Origin: Streptomyces goshikiensis
Lineage (GTDB): Bacteria; Actinomycetota; Actinomycetes; Streptomycetales; Streptomycetaceae
Direction: 5' to 3'
Length of the DNA stretch: 64,000 nucleotides
Assembly (NCBI RefSeq): GCF_014650555.1
Contig: NZ_BMVE01000003.1
Coordinates: 186,001 to 250,000 of the forward strand
Below are positions 7,755 to 16,179 of this stretch, in pieces. The position numbers and the translations under genes were made by a program. The notes under the pieces were generated by a model. That model searched no databases. It saw only the letters and a program-made list of their open reading frames with translations, and was not told the origin of the DNA. Numbering within the stretch: the first letter of the stretch is position 1; each line of letters opens with the position of its first letter.

Positions 7755-8048
7755 TCAGCCGCCGTAGCCCTCGGTGTGCTGCTGCTGGGTGGTGGCCGTG
7801 CCGCCGCCCGAGGCGTTGACGCAGGTGTTGCCGAACGCCGGGTTCAGCAGGCCGACGATGTTGACGCTGTTGCCGCAGACGTTGACCGGGACGTGCACCG
7901 GAACCTGGACGAGGTTGCCCGAGAGGACACCGGGGGAGCCGATCGCCGCACCCTGCGCTCCGGCATCGGCGACAGCCAGACCGGCACCGGCGGCCACGGC
8001 GCTACCGGCGACAGCGGTGATGGCGAATGCCTTCGCGATACGCGACAT
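7755..8048 (-). CDS. Short chaplin (surface amyloid protein)
   Basis: A 97-residue secreted protein with a signal peptide ending near ADA and one chaplin domain (GNLVQVPVHVPVNVCGNSVNIVG, then LLNPAFGNTCVNA; written here in two parts). The two cysteines form the disulfide typical of chaplins D-H. Short chaplins assemble into amyloid rodlets that coat aerial hyphae and spores. GAGGAG sits 6 nt before the ATG at 8048; a TTG one codon upstream is a weaker alternative. The C-terminal tail after the domain (ASGGGTATTQQQHTEGYGG) is longer than in most short chaplins. In S. coelicolor a short chaplin (chpG) also neighbours the tyrosinase genes, as far as I recall. Confidence 0.9.
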   Translation of the reverse strand: MSRIAKAFAITAVAGSAVAAGAGLAVADAGAQGAAIGSPGVLSGNLVQVPVHVPVNVCGNSVNIVGLLNPAFGNTCVNASGGGTATTQQQHTEGYGG

Positions 8049-8144
8049 CAAGATCTCCTCGTGAGATGTGGGGTTGCCACAGAAGCTGCGGCATTTGACA
8101 TGGCATACAACGCGGGGACGGCCCAGGGGTCACGGGCGCTGCTC

Positions 8145-8525
8145 CTACCCGGTGACCGAGAACCGCACCGAGGCGAAGTACGGCCGCACCTGGGTGACCG
8201 TCCCCGGCCCGAGCCGCTCCACGGGGGCGCCCGCGCAGCCCGGCTCCCGGTAGAACGTCGCGGTGCCCCGGGTGTGGTTGGTGACCGGCCGGGAACCGCC
8301 GCCCTCCGCCGCGACACAGCCCTTCGGGGCGGTGAGCCCGTGGACCCGGTCGTCCTGGCCCACGTACTGGAAGTCCGGACCGGCGGCCCCTGCGGGCGCC
8401 GTGCCGCCCGCGGCCGGGGCCGCCGTAGCCGTAGCCGTGACCGCCGCGACCGCGGCGGCGGCCAGCAGCAGGGCGGGAACCGCGCCGGTGCGCAGGAGGA
8501 TCCGCGTGTCTCGCATGATTCGCAT
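8145..8525 (-). CDS. Small secreted protein of unknown function
   Basis: A 126-residue protein starting at the ATG at 8525 (MRIMRDTRIL); a second ATG three codons on is also possible. Residues 1-36 form a signal peptide rich in Ala and Val. The mature part has two cysteines (KGCVAAEGG, EPGCAGAP), probably disulfide-bonded, and a beta-rich C-terminus (TATFYREPGC, VRPYFASVRFSVTG). The arrangement resembles small peptidase-inhibitor or beta/gamma-crystallin-like exoproteins, but no family motif is secure. It is followed on the same strand by the chaplin gene 97 bases away. Confidence 0.6.
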   Translation of the reverse strand: MRIMRDTRILLRTGAVPALLLAAAAVAAVTATATAAPAAGGTAPAGAAGPDFQYVGQDDRVHGLTAPKGCVAAEGGGSRPVTNHTRGTATFYREPGCAGAPVERLGPGTVTQVRPYFASVRFSVTG

Positions 8526-8638
8526 GGCCCGTCCAACCGGACCCGCCCCGGGCCGGGTCACGCCGGATCACCCGTTGGACGACTGTGCGACCGTGTGCGA
8601 CCGTGCCTGGACAGGAGGAACGGCTCCAGGAGGACGGG

Positions 8639-10096
8639 ATGAGAGCACCGAGCGGCCGGCCCCGGGCCGGCACCGGGTACGGAGTGGTCGAAGGCCGGCG
8701 CGAGGCCGGCGGCATCGCCGTCTTCCGCGGCATCCCGTACGCCGCACCGCCCGTCGGCGCCCTCCGGTTCGCCGCGCCCGCGCCCCCGGAGCCCTGGGAG
8801 GGCGTCCGCGACGCCGGCGCCTTCGGGCCCACCGCGCCCAAGGTGCCCTACCCCGACACCTTCGCGGCCCTGCTGCCCGACCCGGAGATCCCCGGGGACG
8901 ACTGCCTGAACCTGAACGTCTGGACCCCCGACCCGGACCCCGGCGCCCGGCTGCCCGTCATGGTGTGGATCCACGGCGGGGCGCTCACCCGGGGCTCCGC
9001 CGCCGTCCCCGTCTACGACGGCGCCGCCTTCGCCCGCGACGGGGTCGTCCTCGTCTCCTTCAACTACCGCCTCGGCGCGCTCGGTTACGGACTCTTCCCC
9101 GACGCCCCGGCCAACCGCGGCCTGCTCGACCAGATCGCCGCCCTCACCTGGGTCCGCGACAACATCGAGGCCTTCGGCGGCGACCCCGGCCGCGTCACCG
9201 TCTTCGGGGAGTCCGCCGGGGCCATCAGCATCGGCGCCCTCCTCGCCGCCCCGCGCGCCGCCGGGCTCTTCACCCGGGCCGTCCTGCAGAGCGGCGCCCC
9301 CGAGGTGCTGCCGCGCGATCGGGTGCGCACCATGGTCCGGCGGATGGCCGCGCTGCTCAAGGTGCCCGCCACCGCCGGGGCCTTCACGGCCGTCGCCCTG
9401 CCGGATCTGCTCCGCGCCCAGGCAGCGGTGCTGCGCCGCACCAACTCGCTCGTCGGCGGCCCCGCCTTCGGCCTGGTGGCGGACCCCGCCACCCTGCCGG
9501 ACGATCCGCTGGAGGCGGCCGCCGCCGGGGAGGTGCCGCTGCTGCTGGGCTGGACCGCCGAGGAGTACCGGCTCTGGCTGGCCCCGACCGGGGCGATGCG
9601 GGTGCTGGACCGGCTCGGGCCGCTGGCCGTGTCGCTGGCCCGGGCCCGCAGCGGCAAGGACCGGGCCACCGTACGGACGCTGCGCACCGCGCTGCCCGGG
9701 GCGAGCGCCGCCGAGCTCGCGGGCCAGCTGCTCACCGACCGGCTGCTGCGCGACCCGCTGCGGCGGCTGGCCGGGGCCCGGCGGTCGGCGCCGAGTCACC
9801 TCTACGAGTTCCGCTGGCGCTCCGGCGTCCCCGGCCTCGGCTCCTGCCACGCCCTGGAGCTGGGCTTCGTCTTCGACACGCTCCACGTACCGGAGGCCGC
9901 CTGGCTGGCCGGGCGGGACACCCCGCAGGAACTGGCCGACGAGATGCACGCGGCCTGGGTGCGGTTCGCGGTCACGGGGGACCCGGGCTGGGCCCCCTGG
10001 GACGGCAGCGGCCCGCCGAAGGTGTTCGGCGGGCCGGAGCGCGAGGGGGAGGGGGCCGGGGAGGCGCTGGCGGCTACTCCACCGGTCCTTCCATGA
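8639..10096 (+). CDS. Type-B carboxylesterase
   Basis: A 485-residue alpha/beta hydrolase of the carboxylesterase type-B family. AGGAGG at 8628-8633 is spaced 5 nt from the ATG at 8639. Signatures are FRGIPYAAPPVGALRF (residues 29-44), the DDCLNLNVW block (87-95), the oxyanion IHGGA (111-115) and the nucleophile elbow FGESAGA with Ser192. The C-terminal half is shorter than in cholinesterase-like members. Without a signal peptide it is probably cytoplasmic, hydrolysing small carboxylic esters. Its last 23 bases overlap the end of the convergent esterase gene. Confidence 0.87.
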   Translation: MRAPSGRPRAGTGYGVVEGRREAGGIAVFRGIPYAAPPVGALRFAAPAPPEPWEGVRDAGAFGPTAPKVPYPDTFAALLPDPEIPGDDCLNLNVWTPDPDPGARLPVMVWIHGGALTRGSAAVPVYDGAAFARDGVVLVSFNYRLGALGYGLFPDAPANRGLLDQIAALTWVRDNIEAFGGDPGRVTVFGESAGAISIGALLAAPRAAGLFTRAVLQSGAPEVLPRDRVRTMVRRMAALLKVPATAGAFTAVALPDLLRAQAAVLRRTNSLVGGPAFGLVADPATLPDDPLEAAAAGEVPLLLGWTAEEYRLWLAPTGAMRVLDRLGPLAVSLARARSGKDRATVRTLRTALPGASAAELAGQLLTDRLLRDPLRRLAGARRSAPSHLYEFRWRSGVPGLGSCHALELGFVFDTLHVPEAAWLAGRDTPQELADEMHAAWVRFAVTGDPGWAPWDGSGPPKVFGGPEREGEGAGEALAATPPVLP

Positions 10097-11405
10097 CCTT
10101 GCTGATGAACTCGATCGGGCCCTCGCCCATGTTCGGGACGTAGGTCTTGGCGTTGTGCTTGCCGCCCGGGATGACCTTCAGGCTGGTGTGGACCGGGCCC
10201 TTGTTGCCGTAGGTGGCGATGAACTTCTGCACGTCCGGCAGGGTCCTCTTGTTGGACTCGCTGTCGCCGACCTGGAACGCGATGTAGACGTCCGGGCCCT
10301 TCTTGTCGATCAGGTCCTTCGCCAGCAGCTCGGGGTTGTTCTCGGCCTTCTCCTTGTCGTGGCCCTTCCACAGGGAGGAGTCCGGGACGATGTCCGGGCC
10401 GGAGGCGACCACGGCCTTGAAGCGGTCCGGGTACTTCAGCACGGCCTTCATGCCCGCGAAACCGCCGGTGGAGGAGCCCATGAAGGCCCAGCCGTCACGG
10501 GACTTGATCGTGCGGAAGTTCGCCTTCATCAGGTCCGGGACGTCATCGGTGAGCCAGGTGCCCATCTTGGGCTGGCCGGGGATGTCGGAGCCGTCCCAGT
10601 AGACGCCCTTGTCGTCCGGACCCGGGTTGAGCACGGGCATCGCCAGGATGAAGGGCTTGCTCTTCCCCTCGGCGTACCACTTGGAGATGCTGGACTGGAG
10701 GCCGAGGTCGGTGCCCATCCAGTAGTTGTTCGGGTAGCCGGCGCCGCCGGGCAGAGCGATCAGGACCGGGAAGCCGCTCTTGGCGAACTTCGGGTCGTTG
10801 TACTCCTTGGGCGCCCAGACCCAGACCTTGCCCTTGAAGCCGGACTTCTTGCCGTCGAGCGTGGTGACGGCGATGTGCGTGCCGTCCGGCAGCGTCTGCG
10901 CGTTCTTGAAGTCGGCGGCCGGGCCGGTCGGCATCAGCATCTTCGAGTTCGGCGCCTGCTTGGCGGCGCCCCCGCCGCCCCCGCCCCCGGCGGCCGGTTG
11001 TCCGAAGGACACGGCACTGCCCTTGTCCGTGAACGGGGGTATCTCGAAGTGGTACATCACGCCGGCGGCTATGCCGGCGAGGCCCAGCACGGCCACGCCC
11101 GCGATCAGCCAGCGCTTGCCGCGTGAGCGCCGGCGCGGCTCCTCGGGGGGCTGCGGCGGGCCGTAGTCGTACTCGTGGCCGTAGCCCTGGTCCGGGCCCG
11201 GTCCCTGGCCGTAGCCCTGGCCCTCCTGGCCGTAGCCCTGGCCCTGCGCCTGCCCGTAGCCCTGGCCCTGGCCGTAACCCTGGCCCTGGCCGTACGGCGG
11301 GCCTGGCGGCGGGCCGTCGTGCGGTGGCCGGGGCTGCCGGTACTGCCCTTCCGGTGCCGGCCGGTAAGGCTGGTACTGCTGCTGACCGTCGGGTGCGTAG
11401 GACAT
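10074..11405 (-). CDS. Membrane-anchored esterase-D-like hydrolase
   Basis: A 443-residue protein beginning MSYAPDGQQQ at the ATG at 11405; longer in-frame extensions upstream are not supported by composition. Residues 1-90 are a cytoplasmic Pro/Tyr/Gln/Gly-rich region with GQGYGQ repeats. A transmembrane helix follows at about 98-119 (after RRRSRGKRW). A Gly-rich linker then leads to an extracellular alpha/beta hydrolase of the esterase-D/mycolyltransferase fold with elbow GSSTG (Ser312), a probable Asp at about 370-380 and HNAK near the C-terminus. Such proteins act on acyl esters at the cell envelope. The substrate is not evident. Confidence 0.8.
   Translation of the reverse strand: MSYAPDGQQQYQPYRPAPEGQYRQPRPPHDGPPPGPPYGQGQGYGQGQGYGQAQGQGYGQEGQGYGQGPGPDQGYGHEYDYGPPQPPEEPRRRSRGKRWLIAGVAVLGLAGIAAGVMYHFEIPPFTDKGSAVSFGQPAAGGGGGGGAAKQAPNSKMLMPTGPAADFKNAQTLPDGTHIAVTTLDGKKSGFKGKVWVWAPKEYNDPKFAKSGFPVLIALPGGAGYPNNYWMGTDLGLQSSISKWYAEGKSKPFILAMPVLNPGPDDKGVYWDGSDIPGQPKMGTWLTDDVPDLMKANFRTIKSRDGWAFMGSSTGGFAGMKAVLKYPDRFKAVVASGPDIVPDSSLWKGHDKEKAENNPELLAKDLIDKKGPDVYIAFQVGDSESNKRTLPDVQKFIATYGNKGPVHTSLKVIPGGKHNAKTYVPNMGEGPIEFISKVMEGPVE
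11178..11291 (-). repeat. GQGYGQ-encoding repeat
   Basis: Tandem imperfect copies of an 18-bp unit encode GQGYGQ at residues 39-76 of the membrane-anchored esterase. The low-complexity Tyr/Gly/Gln tail lies on the cytoplasmic side of the single membrane helix. Confidence 0.75.
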
Positions 11406-11521
11406 CGCGGTGGCTCTCCGGCTTGTGCTGCCCGATCGGGCGGGGGGTTGGCTGCTTCCTCTCGGATGATGATCGCAAATACGTTCTGGTTCCTTATTTT
11501 TCTTTCTCTTGGGGTTCCGTA

Positions 11522-11537
11522 GGGCAATGCGTTGCCC
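11522..11537. promoter_or_regulatory. GGGCAA-N4-TTGCCC palindrome in a divergent promoter region
   Basis: A perfect 6-bp-arm inverted repeat lies between the divergent esterase and phosphoesterase genes. It sits beside an unusually AT-rich stretch (11478-11518) that could supply -10 elements for either direction. The location suggests an operator. Confidence 0.4.
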
Positions 11538-11661
11538 ATCGCTCAGCGGCTCGGTGGAGTTCCCGCGCTGTTCGCCGAGTATCCCTGGCCCATGCACATG
11601 CCGCTGGGTATGGTGCGTCCGCGCCGCCGCCCCCACCCCCCCCTGCCCGGAGGTATTCCCC

Positions 11662-12552
11662 GTGTTTGGCATGTCCCGTTCACAGGTGAGCCGTAAGACC
11701 GCCCTCGCCGCCGCCTTCGGCGTCACCGCCGCCGGCGCGGCCCTGTGGGCCGGCATCGGAGCCGCCCAGCCCGCGCACGCCGCCGGCCTGCCCGCGCCCG
11801 ACCACGTCGTCGTCGTGGTCTTCGAGAACCACGCCTACAACCAGGTGATCGGCAGCTCCAGCGCCCCCTACCTCAACTCCCTCAAGACGGGGGGAGCCAA
11901 CCTCACCAACTCCTTCGGCATCACCCACCCCAGCCAGCCGAACTACCTCCAGCTGTTCTCCGGCTCCCACCAGGGCGTGACCGGGGACAGCTGCTACACC
12001 CCCGGCTTCAGCTCCGCCCCCAACCTGGCCTCCGAGCTGATAGCCGCCGGCAAGACCTGGGCCAGCTACAACGAGACCCTGCCCAGCCAGGGCTCCACCA
12101 CCTGCAGCAGCGGTAACTACGCCCGCAAACACAACCCCTGGTTCGCGTTCTCCAACGTGCCCACCAGCACCGCCAAGACGATGACCCAGTTCCCGGCGGA
12201 CTTCACCACCCTGCCCAAGGTCTCCTTCGTCGTCCCCAACCTCTGCAACGACATGCACGACTGCTCCGTCGGCACCGGTGACACCTGGCTCAAGAACAAC
12301 CTCAAGGCCTACGCCGACTGGGCCAAGACCCACAACAGCCTCCTCGTCGTCACCTTCGACGAGGACAACCGGCTCGCGGGCAACAAGATCCCGACCGTCC
12401 TCTACGGCCAGCCCGTCACCCCCGGCAGCACGTCGAGCACCACCTACAACCACTACGACGTGCTCCGCACCCTGGAAGGCCTCGCCGGCCTGACCACCCA
12501 CGCCGGCAACGCCGCCGGCGCCAAGGACATCACGGGGATCTGGGCCTCCTGA
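11662..12552 (+). CDS. Secreted acid phosphatase / phosphoesterase (PF04185-type)
   Basis: A 296-residue exported protein. GTG at 11662 has GGAGG 8 nt upstream; the ATG three codons later is too far from it. The leader (SRSQVSRKTALAAAFGVTAAG) is followed by VVVVFENHAYNQVIG, FGITHPSQPNYLQLFSG, the metal-site FVVPNLCNDMHDCSVGTGD, and LLVVTFDEDN. This order is that of the phospholipase C / acid phosphatase (AcpA) superfamily, which hydrolyses phosphomonoesters or phosphodiesters at a metal-dependent site. The MFS gene begins 3 bases after the stop, and a TolB-like gene follows, so three genes probably form one transcript. Confidence 0.85.
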   Translation: MFGMSRSQVSRKTALAAAFGVTAAGAALWAGIGAAQPAHAAGLPAPDHVVVVVFENHAYNQVIGSSSAPYLNSLKTGGANLTNSFGITHPSQPNYLQLFSGSHQGVTGDSCYTPGFSSAPNLASELIAAGKTWASYNETLPSQGSTTCSSGNYARKHNPWFAFSNVPTSTAKTMTQFPADFTTLPKVSFVVPNLCNDMHDCSVGTGDTWLKNNLKAYADWAKTHNSLLVVTFDEDNRLAGNKIPTVLYGQPVTPGSTSSTTYNHYDVLRTLEGLAGLTTHAGNAAGAKDITGIWAS

Positions 12553-12554
12553 CC

Positions 12555-13820
12555 ATGTACGTTGCGGACAGTCGCGGCACCCCCGCGCCCGCCGTGACCC
12601 CCGAGTCACCGGCCGTCGCCCCGGGCACCAGCCCGGGGCGGCGCGCCGCGCTCGCCCCCACGGTGCTCGCCCTCGGCACGGTCAGCCTGATCACCGACGT
12701 CTCCTCCGAGATGGTCACGGCCGTGCTCCCGCTCTACCTCGTCGCCGGCCTCGGGCTCTCCCCGCTCGGCTTCGGACTCCTCGACGGCCTCTACAACGGC
12801 GTCAGCGCCCTGGTCCGGCTGACCGGCGGCCACCTCGGCGACCGCCTCGGCCGCCACAAGGCCCTCGCCGGCATCGGCTACGGCCTCTCCGCCCTGTGCA
12901 AACCGCTCCTCCTGCTCGTGCACACCCTGCCCGCCATCGGCGCCGTGCTCGCCCTCGACCGGACCGGCAAGGGCCTGCGCACCGCCCCGCGCGACGCCCT
13001 GATCTCGCTGTCCGCCGCGCCCGCGGACCGCGGCCGGGCCTTCGGCGTGCACCGGGCCATGGACACCGCGGGCGCGCTGATCGGGCCGATCCTGGCCTTC
13101 CTGATCCTGCGCGGCGCCGCCGACGGCTACGACGCCGTCTTCACCGTCAGCGCCTGCGTGGCCGCCCTGGGGGTCCTGGTGCTGGTCCTCTTCGTCCCCG
13201 GCCGCCGCACCACGGCCGCCCCCGGCGCCGAGCCCGTCTCACTGCGGGCCTCCGTCGGCCTGCTGCGCCGCCGCGACCTGCGCCGGATCAGCCTCTGCGC
13301 GCTGCTGCTCGGCCTGTGCACCGTCAGCGACGGCTTCGTCTTCCTGCTCCTCCAGCGCGCCACCGGGATCGCCGACCGCTGGTTCGCGCTGCTGCCGCTG
13401 GGCACCGCCGCCGCGTTCTTCCTGCTGGCGCTGCCGCTGGGCCGGCTCGCCGACCGGATCGGCCGCCGCCGGGTCTTCCTCGGCGGCCACCTCGCGCTGC
13501 TCCTCCTCTACGGGCTCCTCCTCGTCGGCGGGCAGCACCCGGCGCTGCCCTACGCGGTGCTCCTGCTGCACGGCGGCTTCTACGCCGCCACCGACGGCGT
13601 GCTCATGGCCGCCGCCGCCGGGACCGTCCCCGAGGAACACCGCGGCGCCGGACTCGCCCTCGTCCAGACCGGCCAGGCCCTCGCGCGGTTCGCCGCCTCG
13701 CTGGGCTTCGGCGCCGTCTGGACCGTGTGGGGCCCCCGCCCCGCGCTCGCCGTCGCCGCCGCGCTGCTCGCCGTCGCGGCCGCCCTCTGCGTCCGGCTCC
13801 GGCCCGGCGCCGACGCCTGA
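12555..13820 (+). CDS. MFS transporter
   Basis: A 421-residue, roughly 12-helix major facilitator. Loop 2-3 carries GGHLGDRLGRHKALAG and loop 8-9 GRLADRIGRRRVF. A distinctive LDRTGKGLRTAPRDALISLS segment links helices 4 and 5; this segment is shared by a subfamily of uncharacterised actinobacterial MFS proteins. The start lies 3 bases after the phosphoesterase stop, implying co-expression. Uptake of the product released by that phosphatase, or export of a related compound, is possible but not shown by the sequence. Confidence 0.85.
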   Translation: MYVADSRGTPAPAVTPESPAVAPGTSPGRRAALAPTVLALGTVSLITDVSSEMVTAVLPLYLVAGLGLSPLGFGLLDGLYNGVSALVRLTGGHLGDRLGRHKALAGIGYGLSALCKPLLLLVHTLPAIGAVLALDRTGKGLRTAPRDALISLSAAPADRGRAFGVHRAMDTAGALIGPILAFLILRGAADGYDAVFTVSACVAALGVLVLVLFVPGRRTTAAPGAEPVSLRASVGLLRRRDLRRISLCALLLGLCTVSDGFVFLLLQRATGIADRWFALLPLGTAAAFFLLALPLGRLADRIGRRRVFLGGHLALLLLYGLLLVGGQHPALPYAVLLLHGGFYAATDGVLMAAAAGTVPEEHRGAGLALVQTGQALARFAASLGFGAVWTVWGPRPALAVAAALLAVAAALCVRLRPGADA

Positions 13821-13842
13821 CCCCCACCCCCGAAAGGCCCCC

Positions 13843-14871
13843 ATGACCCTCCAGCGCCGGATCCTGATCCTCGTCTGCGCCGCCGCCCTGCTCGCCGCCG
13901 TGGGCGCGCTCGCCGTCGTACGGGCCTCCTCGCGCGCCGACGAGAAGAACCAGGCCCGGGCCGGCGGGCCCCGGATCACCCGGGGCGAGGTCTCCCTGAC
14001 CCCCGGCGACGGCGGCCGGCGGATCGTGTTCCGGAACATGGCCTGGGGCCCGCACCGCGACGAGCTCGCCACCGTCCCGGCCGGTGAACCCGAGGGGCCC
14101 CGTACCGCCTCCGGAGTGACCTGCCTGCGCTTCCACTCCGCCGCGGGCACCGGCGTCTGCCTCCAGGCCGACAAGGGCGGGGTCCAGGAGAGCTACCGGG
14201 CGGTCGTCCTCGACGCCCGCCTCAAGGAGGTCTCCGCGCACCCGCTGGCGGGCATCCCCACCCGCGCCCGGGTCTCGCCCGGCGGGCACCTCGCCGCCTG
14301 GACCGTCTTCGTCGGCGGGGACTCGTACGCCGGAACGAACTTCTCGACCCGCACCTCGGTGCTCGACCTGCGCACCGGTCGGTACGACGCCTCGCTGGAG
14401 GACTTCACCATCCGCAAGGACGGCAAGACGTACCGCAACGCCGACGTCAACTTCTGGGGCGTGACCTTCACCGCCGACGAACGGGGCTTCTACGCGACGC
14501 TCGCGACCGGCGGCAAGACCTACCTGGTCCGCGGCGACCTGGCCGGGCGGACCGTGACCACCCTGCGCGAGAACCTGGAATGCCCCTCGCTCTCCCCCGA
14601 CGGCACCCGGCTGGTCTTCAAGAAGCGGGTGGAGGGCGCCCCGGCGGAGGCGCCCTGGCGGCTGTACGCGCTGGACCTGGCCACGATGCGGGAGACCCCG
14701 CTCGCCGAGGAACGCAGCGTGGACGACCAGGTGGTGTGGACGGACGACAAGACCGTCGTCTACTCCCTGCCCGGCGACTTCGGCGCCGACCTGTACGCGG
14801 TACCGGCCGACGGGAGCGGCGCCCCGGCCCGGCTGATGGACTCGGCGCTCGCCCCGGCCTTCCTCGGCTGA
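13843..14871 (+). CDS. Membrane-anchored TolB-like beta-propeller protein
   Basis: A 342-residue protein with one N-terminal membrane helix (ILILVCAAALLAAVGALAVV) and an extracellular domain. The domain has repeated propeller strands with SPGG/SPDG turns (RVSPGGHLAAWTVF; CPSLSPDGTRLVFKKR) and acidic loops, as in TolB/WD40-like propellers. No enzymatic motif is visible. An ATG 23 bases after the MFS stop places it third in the operon. It probably serves as an extracytoplasmic binding or scaffold protein for the phosphoesterase or transporter. Confidence 0.72.
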   Translation: MTLQRRILILVCAAALLAAVGALAVVRASSRADEKNQARAGGPRITRGEVSLTPGDGGRRIVFRNMAWGPHRDELATVPAGEPEGPRTASGVTCLRFHSAAGTGVCLQADKGGVQESYRAVVLDARLKEVSAHPLAGIPTRARVSPGGHLAAWTVFVGGDSYAGTNFSTRTSVLDLRTGRYDASLEDFTIRKDGKTYRNADVNFWGVTFTADERGFYATLATGGKTYLVRGDLAGRTVTTLRENLECPSLSPDGTRLVFKKRVEGAPAEAPWRLYALDLATMRETPLAEERSVDDQVVWTDDKTVVYSLPGDFGADLYAVPADGSGAPARLMDSALAPAFLG

Positions 14872-14911
14872 GGGCCGGGAGGACCGGGGCGGGCGCCGGC
14901 CGGCAGGACCG

Positions 14912-15598
14912 CTACGCCGGGATCAGCGTCTTGCGGCGGCGCTTGCGCTGCGCCGCCGAAGACAGCCTGAGCTCGATGATCGACCGGACCGTCGGCCACT
15001 CCTCGTCGAGGATCGAGTAGAAGGCCGTACTGCGCACCGCGCCGTCGAGCCCCCGCGAATGGGCCCGGCGGACCCCTTCACAGGTGAACCCGAGGCGCTC
15101 CATCGCTGCGCGCGAGCGCCCGTTACGGGCGTCCGCGCGCAGCGAGATGCGCCGGACGCCCCAGGTTTCGAAGGCATGGCGGAGCATGAGCAGCTTCGCC
15201 TCGGTGTTGATGCCGGTTCCCTGGGCCGCCGGGGACAGCCAGGTATTGCCGATCTCGGCGGCATCGGGGATCGCCGTGGCGGGATCGCCGAACGGGACTC
15301 CCGGCACGGCGGGCCACACGAGCGGCCCCTGCCAGTAGTCCAGTTCCAGGAACCGGGTCGAACCGACGACCCGCCCGTCGGTGGCTCTGACCACCGCGAA
15401 CGGGAGCGATCGACCCGCTGCCTGATCGGCGAGGGCACGGTCGATGTACTCGTGGGACGCCTGCACCCCATGGGGTACGGGAGTGAAGGCGTAAGTCGTA
15501 CGATCCTCGGCCCCGGCCATGGCCAAGGCCTCGGTGTGGTGGGGGGCGAGGGGCTCGAGCCGCACGGAGCGGCCGGCGAGGAGTACGGGTACGGGCAC
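14912..15598 (-). CDS. GNAT-family N-acetyltransferase
   Basis: A 228-residue acetyltransferase of the RimJ/RimL-like GNAT type. I chose the GTG at 15598 (reading VPVPVLLAGRSVRLEPL) because the fold begins at LLAGRSVRLEPL and AAGG lies just upstream. A TTG/ATG-type start up to 25 codons further upstream is possible. Motif A is NTWLSPAAQGTGINTEAKLLMLRHAFE, with the acetyl-CoA loop QGTGIN. The RISLRADARNGRSRAAMERLGF segment is the usual C-terminal half. The tail is basic (RKRRRK). The substrate amine is unknown; neighbours give no hint. Confidence 0.85.
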   Translation of the reverse strand: MPVPVLLAGRSVRLEPLAPHHTEALAMAGAEDRTTYAFTPVPHGVQASHEYIDRALADQAAGRSLPFAVVRATDGRVVGSTRFLELDYWQGPLVWPAVPGVPFGDPATAIPDAAEIGNTWLSPAAQGTGINTEAKLLMLRHAFETWGVRRISLRADARNGRSRAAMERLGFTCEGVRRAHSRGLDGAVRSTAFYSILDEEWPTVRSIIELRLSSAAQRKRRRKTLIPA

Positions 15599-16179
15599 GG
15601 AGCCTTCGGTCCTTCTGGGCGGTGGGGTGGTTGCACAGTCTGCGCTCCTGACGTCGCCCCCCGTGCAAAACACGGGTGAAAGGCAACGGGCTGTCAGGTG
15701 AACGCGAGTGGCTCAATGTAGCCCCTCAACGGGCTCTCATGAACCCCCTAAATGGCAACGTCATGGCGATGATTTTCGAGGACTTTCGTCCCCGCCGGGA
15801 AGAGCCCTCAATCCTGATCCGGGGACATCCCTTCAACCGGTCGACGTGGACCCGCCAAGCGGCTGCCCCGAGTGGCGAAAGTCACCGGTTCGGCGTGCCT
15901 GACCTGCGACGATACGGAGGCGACCCGGCGTCGCCGTACCAGCGCCCGGCCACCTGGACGCCGGGCCGGCCCGGCCGGGAACCGGGCCGGGCGGCCATCG
16001 AACAGGCGGCCGTCGCAGGAGTGTCCAGGGGGCGGCGGGCCGACCGGGTCACGGCGTTGCGCCACCCGGGTCCGCCGAGGGTCCGGGCGGGCCGCCGCGG
16101 AGCGTTCCGGAGCGCCCCGGGGGGCCCGGTTCCGAGGGGGCGGGCACCCGCCCGGCGCGCCCTTGAGATCATCGCGTTC
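15599..16179. other. 581-base gap without a convincing gene
   Basis: Reading frames here have no recognisable protein and lack the codon bias of the neighbours. The left part (15640-15850) is visibly less GC-rich than the surroundings. It contains the palindrome at 15660-15676 and a small AGCCC/GGGCT hairpin at 15720-15735. A 16-bp all-GC palindrome (GCCGGGCCGGCCCGGC) lies at 15960-15975. It most likely holds the divergent promoters of the acetyltransferase and the FhuF-like gene. Confidence 0.5.
15660..15676. promoter_or_regulatory. CCCGTG-CAAAA-CACGGG palindrome
   Basis: A 6-bp-arm perfect inverted repeat with an AT-rich 5-base centre lies 62 bases upstream of the acetyltransferase start. 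Form and place suggest an operator for that gene. Confidence 0.4.

Noticed and set aside
10074..11756. Extension of the anchored esterase upstream of 11405
   Set aside because: It would run through the AT-rich divergent promoter and palindrome; MSYAPDGQQQ is a typical start of this protein class.
15676..16179. A 168-codon upstream extension of the FhuF-like gene
   Set aside because: The extension shows no homology-like features and poor codon bias; the ATG at 16180 starts the conserved helical domain.
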